Shown: positions 7,815-15,611 of the stretch, in pieces
Layout: each line of letters begins with the position of its first letter
Position numbering within the stretch: position 1 is the stretch's first letter
From: DASVAL01 sp035649575
GTDB taxonomy: Bacteria; Planctomycetota; UBA1135; UBA2386
Reading direction: 5' to 3'
Length of the DNA stretch: 25,010 bases
Assembly: GCA_035649575.1 (NCBI GenBank)
Contig: DASRJH010000321.1
Location: 1 to 25,010 of the forward strand
Made by a program: the position numbers and the translations under genes
Notes under the pieces: generated by a model
The model's input: only the letters and a program-made list of their open reading frames with translations
Databases searched by the model: none
What the model was told of the DNA's origin: nothing

Positions 7815-8756
7815 TCACAGGTCCCGCGTCGTGAACTTGCGGTAGCCGAGCCACGTGAAGAGCAGCGTCTGCAGCGCGCAGCCCCCGACGGCCAACGCGA
7901 CCTGCGACGGATCGTGGTGGAACAGGCGCATCTGGAAGCCCCAGGGCAGCAAGTAGAGTAGGTAGCCGCCCGCCTCGTGCTGCATGCGCGCAAACAAGGA
8001 GAGCAACGGCACGCCGCCGATCGCGAGCGACGCCATCGTCAGCGAGAAGAACGAGCCCCCGCACGCTGCCGACAACCACGCGCACAACGCGACGTAGGGC
8101 ACGGACACGCAGACCATGGCCAGCGTGCCGTAGGCCGCCCAGCCGCAGAGTGCGCTCCAGGAGTAGACCACCGACAGCTTGAAGCCCATGTAGACCGTCA
8201 CGGTGACGCCGAGCAGCACGAGCACCGCGACGAACGTGAGCAGCATGCCGAACAGGCGACCGAAGAAGATGCTGCCGCGATCGGCGCGCAGCAGTTGGTA
8301 ACGCAACTGCCGCGAACTGATGTCGCCCGCGTAGAGATCGAACGCGCCGAAGGCGACCACGAGCGGCCAGCCGAACAGCAGGATCAGGAAGATCGCGGAC
8401 AACATGCCCGGACGGCTGTCGAGCAGGTAATCGGCCCAGACCTCCGCGTCCTCGTCGGAACGACGGCTCGACGCCGCATCCTTCGCACTGGACGACTCCG
8501 ACGACACCATCCAGGCCACGACCTTCTTGGCCTGCTGCGTCAACGATTGCACGACCTCCTTCGTCACCTCGGCGGCCTCGCGGTCCTTCATGCGTTCGGC
8601 GACCTGCCGCGAGATCCGTTCGACCGGCTGCAGCATGGTGTGTGCCACCATGAGGCCGAAGGTCAGGGACACGACCAGGAACACGAGCCCGATGCCACCG
8701 CGCACGGAATAGCGCGCCGAGTAGTTCGCGATGAGCAGGATCTGGCGTCGGTTCAC
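7815..8756 (-). CDS. ABC-2 type transporter permease
   Basis: A 313-residue membrane protein starting at GTG 8756. The first transmembrane helix is at about residues 21-41. A charged, mostly helical extracytoplasmic loop of about 75 residues (rich in K, E, S) follows, then five or six further helices. A cytoplasmic segment resembling GDISSRQLRYQLLRADRGSI, before the third helix, is characteristic of ABC-2 permeases of the NosY/gliding-motility type and contacts the ATPase. The gene is six bases after the small membrane protein and five bases before the ATPase, so the three genes act together. The large first loop is the notable feature and could bind substrate or a partner outside the cell. 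Confidence 0.87.
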   Translation of the reverse strand: MNRRQILLIANYSARYSVRGGIGLVFLVVSLTFGLMVAHTMLQPVERISRQVAERMKDREAAEVTKEVVQSLTQQAKKVVAWMVSSESSSAKDAASSRRSDEDAEVWADYLLDSRPGMLSAIFLILLFGWPLVVAFGAFDLYAGDISSRQLRYQLLRADRGSIFFGRLFGMLLTFVAVLVLLGVTVTVYMGFKLSVVYSWSALCGWAAYGTLAMVCVSVPYVALCAWLSAACGGSFFSLTMASLAIGGVPLLSLFARMQHEAGGYLLYLLPWGFQMRLFHHDPSQVALAVGGCALQTLLFTWLGYRKFTTRDL

Positions 8757-8762
8757 GGCGGA

Positions 8763-9221
8763 TCAGCGCACGAAGTCTTCCTTGAACGTCGTGTTGAGCA
8801 GGATCAACGTCAGCACGGGGTAGATGAGCCAGATCACCGTCTGCAGTTCGAAGCCGCCGCCCGCTTCCTTGTCGATGGCGAAGACGAACACGGCCGACGA
8901 GGCGATCGACAGGGCTGCACAGATGTTGCCCATCATGCGCCCCCAGACCTTGCTCTGCTTCAGGAAGCCGACACCCGAGGCAATGAGCAGGAACGCACTC
9001 ACGACACAGGAGCCGATGATGAAATAGAGCCAGCTCGATCCCATCTTCTGCCACGCCTCGAACGCCTTTCGAGTCTCTTCGTCCGGCGGATGCTCGGCAG
9101 CAACGGAGAGCGCCGCGGCGATAGCGGCGAGTCCCAACACGAGGAGCACGTTGAACCCTCCACCGATGAAGTTCAGCACGGCGAGCGCAGTCAGACCACC
9201 GGGGCGTTTGCTTTCAGACAT
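8763..9221 (-). CDS. Small four-helix membrane protein, unknown function
   Basis: A 152-residue membrane protein with about four hydrophobic helices: residues about 10-38, 63-85, 92-112 and 127-143. After the first helix there is an acidic loop (EHPPDEETRKAFEAW). The ATG at 9221 begins MSESKRPGGLTALAVLNF. No known enzymatic motif is visible. It resembles the generic small membrane proteins (DUF-type, often annotated hypothetical) found beside ABC exporters. As first gene of a minus-strand operon that continues with permease, ATPase and MgtC/DUF4010 protein, it may be an accessory subunit. The upstream 168-base region is shared with the divergent glycosyltransferase gene. Confidence 0.75.
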   Translation of the reverse strand: MSESKRPGGLTALAVLNFIGGGFNVLLVLGLAAIAAALSVAAEHPPDEETRKAFEAWQKMGSSWLYFIIGSCVVSAFLLIASGVGFLKQSKVWGRMMGNICAALSIASSAVFVFAIDKEAGGGFELQTVIWLIYPVLTLILLNTTFKEDFVR

Positions 9222-9389
9222 GCGACATACTCACGTATCGGGTCGGGCAGGCATTCAACGGCCTCGTGGCCACAACGCAAGCACGATGCCTGCGTAACCG
9301 GCGCCGAGCAAGGCGCATCACCCTCCCGAAGACAGTCGCCTCAGCCGCGCCCGTGCGCGCTCACTCACCGCGGGTAGAGTGCGCGCCTC
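9222..9389. promoter_or_regulatory. Divergent promoter region
   Basis: 168 bases between the minus-strand ABC operon and the plus-strand glycosyltransferase gene. Both promoters should lie here by position. I could not identify a convincing -35/-10 pair, and there is no strong Shine-Dalgarno in front of either start. Confidence 0.4.
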
Positions 9390-11126
9390 ATGCAGAGCCC
9401 GCTGCTCTGGCTCGCCCTCGCGTGCCACCTGTTCTTCGCCACGGGCTACCTGGTCCTCACGCCGAGCTTCGAGGCTCCCGACGAGAACGACCACTACTAC
9501 TACGCCTTTCACCTCGCCAACGCGGGGCACCTGCCGCTCTCGCCGGGCCTGGCCGCGGCGCGTGGGCTCGCGCCGACCGAGGGCTGTAACCTCGCGCATC
9601 ATCCGCCGCTCTACTACGCGCTGCTCGCAGCGTGCTTGTGTGCTTCGCAGCAGGCCGACACGGTCTTCAGCCCCAGGATCAACCCTCACTTCGGCGATGC
9701 GGCCCACGCGAGCCAGCATCTGCACTTCCTGCACGGCGCCGACGACGCACGGCCCTGGACCGAGGGGCACGCGGTCCTGCTGGGCCTGCGCTGGCTGTCG
9801 GTGCTGTTCGGCCTCGGGTCGGTGATCTGCGTGTATTGGACGGGCCGCGTCTCCTTCCCCGAGCAGCCGCGCGTCGCCGACGCCGCGGCTCTGCTCGTGA
9901 GCTGTCTGCCGATGTGGTCGTTCCTGCACGGCGTGCTCAACAACGACAGCCTCGCGACGCTGCTCGCCTCGGCGAGTCTCGCGATGCTCGTGCTGATCGC
10001 GCGCAGCGAACGGCTCACGGCCCGCACCGCGATCGGCACGGGCGTGCTGCTCGCACTCGCGTTGCTGACGAAGAACACGACGCTGTTCCTCGTCCCACTC
10101 GCGGCGATCGTCTTCGCGACCGCGGTCTGGCGCGAAGCTCGCGCCGGCCACGGCCCTCGCGCGGCGTTGCTGACCATGGGCGCAACCGCGGCGGTGTTCG
10201 CATCGTGCGGCTGGATGTACTGGCGCAACACGAGCCTCTATGGCGGTCCGCTGGCCATGTCCGCGCACGATGCGGCGTTCGCGATCAAGAAAGTCCCCGA
10301 CGCCGTCGTGTGGCAATGGCTCTGGGACGGATTCCTGCCACAGGTGTTCTCGTCGCTGCTCGGGTGCTTCGGTTGGTTCCATCTGGCGCCCCACGCGGCC
10401 CTCGTGTGGGCCGGCGCGATCCTCGCGCTCTGCGCGTGCCTCGGATTCGCGCGTCTGCTCCTCGATCGCTCGCCCCGGCCTCGACCGCTGTGGCTGCTGG
10501 CCTCGGCGTGTCTGCTCGTGTTCGCGGGGACCGCGCACTTCAACATGACGGCGATGCAGCCGCAGGGGCGGCTCTTGTTCCCCGCGGTCGCACCGGCCGC
10601 CGTCGTCTTCGCGGCGGGGCTGCTGCGGTTCGGACAGATGATCCGGCTCCGGCGCGTTGGCCTCGCACTCTGCGCGCTGCCGCCCGTGCTCGGCACCGTC
10701 GTGATGTTCGGCTGGTTCGCGCCGGCACTCGATCCGGGCCTCGCGCCGGGTCCCGACCACCATGCCTCGATGGTCGGCGGCGTCCTCGCCGAGGTACCGG
10801 TGCCGGGCATCTCATGGCGGGAGCCGCTGCCCCAGCTGCCCGCCAGCGTCGCCCCGAAGCTGCAATGGTCCGACGCCAGTGCCAGCCCCGACGCGTTCTA
10901 CTCGCTCTACGCCGGCGACGCCGACGGCCGCGTCTGGCTCGCGACCTGGGAATGGGGCGCAATCGAGATGCGCGGCGGCGAGGCGATCATCGACGAGCGC
11001 GCGTGGGCCTTCCTGCCGAAGGACCACGACGTGTTCCTCGTGCTGCGGCGCGTACCGAACTGGCGCAAGGGCGAACGGCTCGCCGACATGCCGGCCAGCG
11101 CGCCGCTGCCGTTCCGCCGCGAGTAA
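9390..11126 (+). CDS. DUF2142/GT-C-like membrane glycosyltransferase
   Basis: A 578-residue polytopic membrane protein of the GT-C fold (DUF2142, PMT/ArnT relatives). Helix 1 covers residues about 5-24 and is followed by the extracytoplasmic acidic motif in SFEAPDENDHYYYA (D31, E32). In GT-C enzymes such acidic residues bind the metal or lipid-phosphate sugar donor. A second family pattern is HHPPLYYAL at 70-78. About ten more helices follow to about residue 450, then a C-terminal soluble part of about 125 residues, probably outside the membrane. Likely role: transfer of a sugar from a polyprenyl-phosphate carrier to a surface molecule. It converges with the ankyrin gene, with seven bases between stops. 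Donor and acceptor are unknown. Confidence 0.78.
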   Translation: MQSPLLWLALACHLFFATGYLVLTPSFEAPDENDHYYYAFHLANAGHLPLSPGLAAARGLAPTEGCNLAHHPPLYYALLAACLCASQQADTVFSPRINPHFGDAAHASQHLHFLHGADDARPWTEGHAVLLGLRWLSVLFGLGSVICVYWTGRVSFPEQPRVADAAALLVSCLPMWSFLHGVLNNDSLATLLASASLAMLVLIARSERLTARTAIGTGVLLALALLTKNTTLFLVPLAAIVFATAVWREARAGHGPRAALLTMGATAAVFASCGWMYWRNTSLYGGPLAMSAHDAAFAIKKVPDAVVWQWLWDGFLPQVFSSLLGCFGWFHLAPHAALVWAGAILALCACLGFARLLLDRSPRPRPLWLLASACLLVFAGTAHFNMTAMQPQGRLLFPAVAPAAVVFAAGLLRFGQMIRLRRVGLALCALPPVLGTVVMFGWFAPALDPGLAPGPDHHASMVGGVLAEVPVPGISWREPLPQLPASVAPKLQWSDASASPDAFYSLYAGDADGRVWLATWEWGAIEMRGGEAIIDERAWAFLPKDHDVFLVLRRVPNWRKGERLADMPASAPLPFRRE

Positions 11127-11133
11127 CGCGGCT

Positions 11134-11805
11134 TCACCAACCGGCGCCGTGGTCGTAGTTCGAGACGTTCTTCGGCTGGATCGAGTACGCGCCGTAACAC
11201 AGCAACCTCAGGATCGCGGCCGGACGCAGGTGCCAGCTCGCCCACGAGAGCGGCGTGTCGCCATGCATGTCCTTCTGCTCCCGCGAGCCACCGGCCGCGA
11301 GCAGCATCTGGATGCACTTCTCCGAAGCGAACGCCGCCGCGCGGTGCAACGGCGTCTCGCCCTTCGTCCTGCAATCGCGCATGAAGGCGTCCGTCGCCAC
11401 GCCGGGCCGCGTCAGCGCGTTCGGGTTCGCGCCGTGGGCGAGCAGCACCTCGACGACCTGGTCGTAGACGGGACGGTTGGCCTTGCACAACGCCGAGTGC
11501 AGCGGCGTCTCGCCGGTGTCGGGCAGCGCGTGGTTCGCGTCGGCGCCGTTCTCGAGCAGGAACTGGAGGAGTCGCGGGTGGCCGTGGAACGCAGCACCGT
11601 TGAGGTCGAGGTTGTCGCCCAACACACGAAGCGACTCGCCGTTCGCGAGCAGGTGACGCATGGCGCTCACATCGCCGTGATACGCGCACCACGCGAGCAG
11701 CGGCGTGTCGTGGCGATCGCGCGAAGTCGCCGCGTTGCCCGCGGCCAGGTAGTCGAACACGAGATCGGTGCGGCCGTCGGCGATGCGATCGAGCATGCTT
11801 GCCAT
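11134..11805 (-). CDS. Ankyrin-repeat protein
   Basis: A 223-residue soluble protein made almost wholly of ankyrin repeats. Recognisable units include DTPLLAWCAYHGDVSAMRHL, LNGAAFHGHPRLLQFLLENG, ETPLHSALCKA...VVEVLLAHGANPN, ETPLHRAAAFASEKCIQMLL and DTPLSWASWHLRPAAILRLL, giving five or six repeats. No signal peptide or enzyme domain is present, so it is probably a cytoplasmic protein-binding scaffold. ATG 11805 is used; M4 is an equally possible start. The last unit is followed by a short tail. The gene is monocistronic, convergent with the glycosyltransferase and divergent from the tRNA 52 bases away. The binding partner is unknown. Confidence 0.9.
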   Translation of the reverse strand: MASMLDRIADGRTDLVFDYLAAGNAATSRDRHDTPLLAWCAYHGDVSAMRHLLANGESLRVLGDNLDLNGAAFHGHPRLLQFLLENGADANHALPDTGETPLHSALCKANRPVYDQVVEVLLAHGANPNALTRPGVATDAFMRDCRTKGETPLHRAAAFASEKCIQMLLAAGGSREQKDMHGDTPLSWASWHLRPAAILRLLCYGAYSIQPKNVSNYDHGAGW

Positions 11806-11857
11806 AGCACGGAGACTAGCGGCTCGAGGACCGCCTGCTATCCTGCCCCCCTCGCGC

Positions 11858-11934
11858 GCGCCCGTAGCTCAATTGGATAGAGCATCAGACTTCGGATCTG
11901 AGGGTTAGAGGTTCAAGTCCTCTCGGGCGTGCCA
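11858..11934 (+). tRNA. tRNA-Arg (anticodon TCG), CCA encoded
   Basis: A full cloverleaf can be drawn. The acceptor stem GCGCCCG/CGGGCGT has one G-T pair. The D-stem is GCTC/GAGC with loop AATTGGATA. The anticodon stem is TCAGA/TCTGA with loop CTTCGGA, giving anticodon TCG at 11892-11894 (reads CGA). The variable loop is GGGTT. The T-stem is AGAGG/CCTCT with loop TTCAAGT, followed by discriminator G and encoded CCA at 11932-11934. The length is 77 nucleotides. The 21 bases at its 3' end recur exactly 104 bases downstream. Confidence 0.96.
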
Positions 11935-11936
11935 CT

Positions 11937-11957
11937 GCGCGCCGCTTCGCGGCGCGC
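11937..11957. terminator. Nine-base-pair hairpin after tRNA-Arg
   Basis: GCGCGCCGC pairs perfectly with GCGGCGCGC around a TTC loop, three bases after the tRNA CCA end. It could stop or process the tRNA transcript, although no T run follows. A weaker AGCC/GGCT stem with trailing TTGGGTTT is at 11964-11983. Confidence 0.45.
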
Positions 11958-11983
11958 GTGGCGAGCCCGAGGGCTTTGGGTTT

Positions 11984-12010
11984 CCCGCCCGCGGCTTCGC
12001 CGCGCGCGGG
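11984..12010. repeat. Second GC-rich hairpin next to the tRNA
   Basis: Bases 11984-11995 pair with 11999-12010 around a TTC loop, with a single C-C mismatch (11989/12005). The loop and core (GCGGC-TTC-GCCGC) mirror the first hairpin (GCCGC-TTC-GCGGC). The pair looks like one palindromic module lying between the two copies of the tRNA 3' end. Confidence 0.55.
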
Positions 12011-12163
12011 CAAACAGCAAGTCCTCTCGGGCGTGCCAGTCCTTTCGACGGTTTCGACGCGATGTCGGGGTTGATGCGCTGCGGCATCCACCGCGCTCGT
12101 CGACTCGTTCGAGTCACCACGGCGATGGTGTAGTGGATCGGCGCACGCCGCGCGAGGGCAGCG

Positions 12164-14830
12164 CTACTGCGCGCGCGGCACCGCGACGACGCGGCCGCTG
12201 CGGTCGTCGAGACGCACGGCGAGGCGCGCCGCGAAGCGGCTGCCGTCGGGCGCGCTCGCACTCACCTCGTAGTCGCCCAGCAGCAGCACGACGTCGCAGC
12301 GCGGCCGCAGCGAGCCGACCTGGAAGTCAGTCGCCGCGTCGCACTCGGCGACCGCTTCGCCGCTGCGGCGGCGCACGACGACGTGGATCGCCTGTGGTCC
12401 TCGCAGGTCCGCGTCGCCGAACTCGAGCGTGCAGCGCCGGTCCACCTTCGTCGGCAGATCCATCGTGACGGTGGCACTCAGGCGCATCGTCACCGCGACT
12501 GGGTCGGCGCACAGTTCGTCGCCGTCAGGCGCCGCGACCGTGACGACGCCGGCACCGAGGCCGTGCACCGCGATCGCCTCGCCGTCTGGTGCGCACTCGA
12601 AGTCGGCGTCCGGCCGCAACGGCTGCCCGTCGCGCAGCAGTCGGGGTTGCGGCGGGCGCTCACGCCAGACCGTGCCGTCGGGGCGCAGCACGCGGATGCG
12701 CAGCGCGGCCTCGCGTTCGAGCCGCACGTCGCCGAGCGCCAGCCGTTCGCCGGCCGCGAGCGCGAACGTGCGTTCGTGGTGCAGCCGCAGCGGCGCCTCG
12801 ATGTACAGCTGATGCCGGCCGGGCGTCGCTTCGACGCGGACCGTGCCATCGTCCGCGGTGGAGTTGAGGTACGGACAGGCGTTGCCATCGGGCCGGATGA
12901 CGACGAGGGCCATCGCGATCGGCGCACCCAGTTCGTCGACGACGCGAAGCGTCACTTCGCCGGGTGCAGGCGCCGTCGGTGTCGCGGTGTCCTCGGCGGG
13001 CGGCGACTCGATCGCCGGGGGTGCAGCGACCGTTGCCGGCGCGGGCGGCGGCGCAGTCTCGACGACCACTGCCGTCAACGTCGCCACGTCGCCCGCGGCG
13101 ACCGCGAGCGTCCCCATCGCCGCGCGGCGCGGCGGCGCGTGCACGCGCCACCGGTGCGGGCCCGCGCGCAGAGCGGCAATCGCGAAATGCCCCGCCGCAT
13201 CCGTGACTGCGAGCGCAGCCAGCGGTTCGTGCAGCAGCGTGCCGTCGGCACCGCGGTGGCTGCCGTGCGACTCGGGCTCGATGCCGACGACGGCGCCCGC
13301 GACCGGGCCGCCGCGCGCGTCGACCACGGTGCCCTGCACGGTCGCCGCCGGTTCGTCGAGCACCAGCGTGACCGCGCCGTCGCCGAGGCCCGCAGTCGAC
13401 TGCGCCCACGACGCGGCGTAGCCGGGCCGGCGCGCGCCGACGCGCTCCTCGCGCGCCGCGTACATCACGTCGAACGTACCGTCGTCGCCGGTCGTGGCCG
13501 CGTGGCGCACCAGCCGTTCGGGCGGCGTCGCCGAGGCGATCGATTGGCCAACGAAGACCTCGACGCCCGCGACGGGACGGCCATTGCCGTCGACGACGCG
13601 CCCATTCACGGTGCCCGACATGCCGGAGCCGATGTCGACATTGAGCGGCTCGCCGCCCACCACGACGACGCAGCGCTCGGCCGACTCGAGCGCGCCGCAA
13701 TCGCCGAAGCCCGTCGCGATCTGCCAGATCCCGGGCTCCAGATCGGCGAACACCGCGCGGCCGTTGGCCCCCGTCACACCGCAGCGCTCCGCGGGACCGT
13801 AGGTGCGGGACGTGCCCTCGCCGGGCCAGATCGCGACCCGCACGCCGGGGATCGGCGGCGAGAACGGGCCGGCGCTCGCCTGTGCGAAGCCCGGCGCCAG
13901 GCGTTGGAACACGCCGCCGACGAGGTGCACGGTCAGCGTGCCGCGTCCCGCCGGCACCGCGGCGCCCGCCGCCGATCGTTCCGGCGCGTACGAGTTCGCA
14001 GCAGGCGTGCCTGCGTCCACGTCGGTCTTGGCAATCTGCGCGGACGCAGCGTCGACGTGCGTCGCGTCCGGCAGCGGGACCTCGTCCGCGAACGCACCGC
14101 CCAACGCGGCCGCACCGACCAGCACCGTCGCCACACACGCGACCGCGACGGGAAAGCGCAGGCCTGCGAACAGACCATGGCCCGAGCGCGGCGCGAGGCC
14201 GCCGGCCGCCGCAGGCACCGCGGGCTCGGCGCGCGCGAGCACTGCTTCTCGCACCGCGGCGAGACCGCGGCCGCCGAGCAACGCCGCTGCCGCGACGCCG
14301 AGCCCAGCCGGCAGCGCGCGGCGCAGATGCTCGAGCGCGCGCACCAGCTGTGTGCGCACCGTGCCGGCCGGGCGGCCGAGCGCGCTGCCGATCTCCTTCG
14401 CATTGAGGCCGTGCTGCAGGTGCAGCGCGAGGATCGGCCGGTAGACGTCGCCGAGTTCGGCGGCCGCGCGATCGACCGCGACCGCGAGTTCGGCGCGTTC
14501 GGCCAGCACGTCGGTGCCCGGTTCCTCGCGATGCGGCAGCCGCGCCGGATCGGGCGCGCGCGCCGTCGCGCGGCGCCGCAGCCGCGCATGGTTCGTGCAG
14601 ATGCCGACCAGCCACGGGAACAGGCCGCGGTCCGGCTGCCACCGGTGCGCATGCTCGATCGCCGTCACGAACGTCGTCTGCACGAGGTCCTCGGCCTCGT
14701 CGGGGCGCGCCGCGATGTGCTTCGCCACGCGCAACAGGTCTGGCGCTACGAGGTCGAACACCGCCGCGAGCGACGCCGGCTCGCGGTGCCGCACGAACTG
14801 CAGGAACAGCGCATCCTCGGGTCTGGCCAC
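12164..14830 (-). CDS. Membrane-anchored ECF sigma factor with large extracytoplasmic C-terminal region
   Basis: An 888-residue fusion. Residues about 20-90 are sigma-70 region 2, with the RNA-polymerase-binding stretch DEAEDLVQTTF at 44-54. Residues about 125-172 are region 4, with a helix-turn-helix around 143-165 (NAKEIGSALGRPAGTVRTQLVRAL). An Ala/Pro linker leads to a transmembrane helix at about 225-247. The remaining 640 residues should face outward and contain several carboxypeptidase-regulatory-like or Ig-like beta-sandwich units (e.g. GRVVDGNGRPVAGVEVFV, GTVVDARGGPVAGAVVGI, LRVVDELGAPIAMALVVI), split by a Pro/Ala-rich spacer near 610-640. ECF sigma factors with C-terminal extensions are known in planctomycetes. 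No anti-sigma gene is adjacent, so the extension may do the sensing itself. GTG 14830 is supported by GGAG four bases upstream. Confidence 0.85.
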   Translation of the reverse strand: MARPEDALFLQFVRHREPASLAAVFDLVAPDLLRVAKHIAARPDEAEDLVQTTFVTAIEHAHRWQPDRGLFPWLVGICTNHARLRRRATARAPDPARLPHREEPGTDVLAERAELAVAVDRAAAELGDVYRPILALHLQHGLNAKEIGSALGRPAGTVRTQLVRALEHLRRALPAGLGVAAAALLGGRGLAAVREAVLARAEPAVPAAAGGLAPRSGHGLFAGLRFPVAVACVATVLVGAAALGGAFADEVPLPDATHVDAASAQIAKTDVDAGTPAANSYAPERSAAGAAVPAGRGTLTVHLVGGVFQRLAPGFAQASAGPFSPPIPGVRVAIWPGEGTSRTYGPAERCGVTGANGRAVFADLEPGIWQIATGFGDCGALESAERCVVVVGGEPLNVDIGSGMSGTVNGRVVDGNGRPVAGVEVFVGQSIASATPPERLVRHAATTGDDGTFDVMYAAREERVGARRPGYAASWAQSTAGLGDGAVTLVLDEPAATVQGTVVDARGGPVAGAVVGIEPESHGSHRGADGTLLHEPLAALAVTDAAGHFAIAALRAGPHRWRVHAPPRRAAMGTLAVAAGDVATLTAVVVETAPPPAPATVAAPPAIESPPAEDTATPTAPAPGEVTLRVVDELGAPIAMALVVIRPDGNACPYLNSTADDGTVRVEATPGRHQLYIEAPLRLHHERTFALAAGERLALGDVRLEREAALRIRVLRPDGTVWRERPPQPRLLRDGQPLRPDADFECAPDGEAIAVHGLGAGVVTVAAPDGDELCADPVAVTMRLSATVTMDLPTKVDRRCTLEFGDADLRGPQAIHVVVRRRSGEAVAECDAATDFQVGSLRPRCDVVLLLGDYEVSASAPDGSRFAARLAVRLDDRSGRVVAVPRAQ

Positions 14831-15611
14831 GCAGCTCCATTATCCCGGGCGGCGCTGCGTGCGACGCAGCAGCCGAAGTTCCGCGTCAGCGCGGGCGCAT
14901 CGCCCGAGCCCGGTCGACACCTGCGGCCAGGCTTCACGTGAAGCCGGCCCTCGTCGAGCACGCGGGCCGCGAGCAATGTCGGCGCGCGAAAAGTTGGCCG
15001 GGGGTGAGCTTCGGGAAAAGGGAAGAAGGAGAGTCGAGCTTTGACGTCCGTCGCGGACAACCCCGGCCGGTGTTCGGACTCGCCACCTACTACGCGGGCT
15101 CAGCGCGAGGTTTCCAGCGCGAGCGCTACGAAATCCCCGCGTCGTCCAAGATCCGGGCGGCGGCCGCTCGGCGCCTCGACCTCTCGGCCTTCGTCGGTGC
15201 CTTCACCGGCGCGATGCGCTTGCGACAAGAGGCAGTTCGTCGACTTCCGCACACCCCCTTTCTGCGATGTAAGCGGTCGTGCGGAAACGGGAGTGTGGAC
15301 TTGGGATCTGAGGGTTGGAGGTTCGATGCGGGCCTCCTGTACCTCGACGTCCAATCCATGAGTTGCCGTGGTCCTTGCCGCGCCATCACCAATGCCGCAG
15401 GCCATGGTCGAGGCCGCGTCCCGCTACATCGTGCGGCAGGCACTGGCGAATGGGAATCGCTGCTGGCCGCTCTGGGGCGGCGCCGCTTCCCACTCGGGGC
15501 GGGACCAAAGCAGGGGGGGACCAAACGCTGAGCGGCGCGAGCTACCGCGCCGCTCATTCCAACGACCAGGCCACGCGGACAGCGCGCCCGGACCTCGCGT
15601 TCAGCGCGACT
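14831..15611. other. 781-base region without a convincing gene
   Basis: Open frames on both strands here have compositions typical of non-coding high-GC DNA, and none shows a recognisable domain, signal peptide or good Shine-Dalgarno. Contents seen: a perfect GCTGCGT/ACGCAGC hairpin at 14854-14870 just upstream of the sigma-factor start, a tRNA-like fragment at 15298-15326, and two copies of GGGACCAAA at 15501-15509 and 15517-15525. The sigma-factor promoter is expected at the left end. The region may be a scar of past insertion and decay. Confidence 0.5.
15298..15326 (+). pseudogene. tRNA-Arg-like 3' half fragment
   Basis: 26 of 29 bases match 11888-11916 of the tRNA-Arg(TCG), from the anticodon stem through the variable loop into the T-loop. 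Mismatches are at 15303, 15317 and 15325. No acceptor, D-arm or 5' anticodon stem can be folded, and the match breaks off inside the T-loop, so this is a remnant and not a working tRNA. Confidence 0.6.

Larger units (their letters stand above)
11914..12038 (+). repeat. 21-bp duplication of the tRNA-Arg 3' end flanking an 83-base hairpin segment
   Basis: Bases 11914-11934 (T-loop to CCA of the tRNA) are repeated without mismatch at 12018-12038, with a period of 104 bases. Identity stops abruptly on both sides. The arrangement resembles the attL/attR pair left by integration into the 3' end of a tRNA gene, or a local tandem duplication. No integrase lies between the copies, only hairpin DNA. 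Confidence 0.8.

Noticed and set aside
6433..9377. Long plus-strand frames opposite the ABC operon
   Set aside because: His/Arg/Asp-rich antisense shadows; the minus strand carries intact Walker, signature and membrane motifs.
12018..12038. Second tRNA gene at the copied 3' end
   Set aside because: Only the T-loop to CCA part is present; no D-arm, anticodon arm or 5' acceptor strand can be found upstream.
11885..12091. Minus-strand frame encoding a peptide with ARPRGLEPLTLRSEV
   Set aside because: This is the antisense of the tRNA-Arg gene, a well-known source of false hypothetical proteins.
12383..14941. 852-codon plus-strand open frame opposite the sigma-factor gene
   Set aside because: Low-complexity Arg-rich antisense reading caused by high GC3; sigma regions 2 and 4 on the minus strand are unmistakable.
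14938..15531. 197-codon plus-strand open frame in the gene-poor region
   Set aside because: No recognisable domain, no signal peptide and only a poor start context; it also crosses the tRNA-like fragment, so coding is unlikely.
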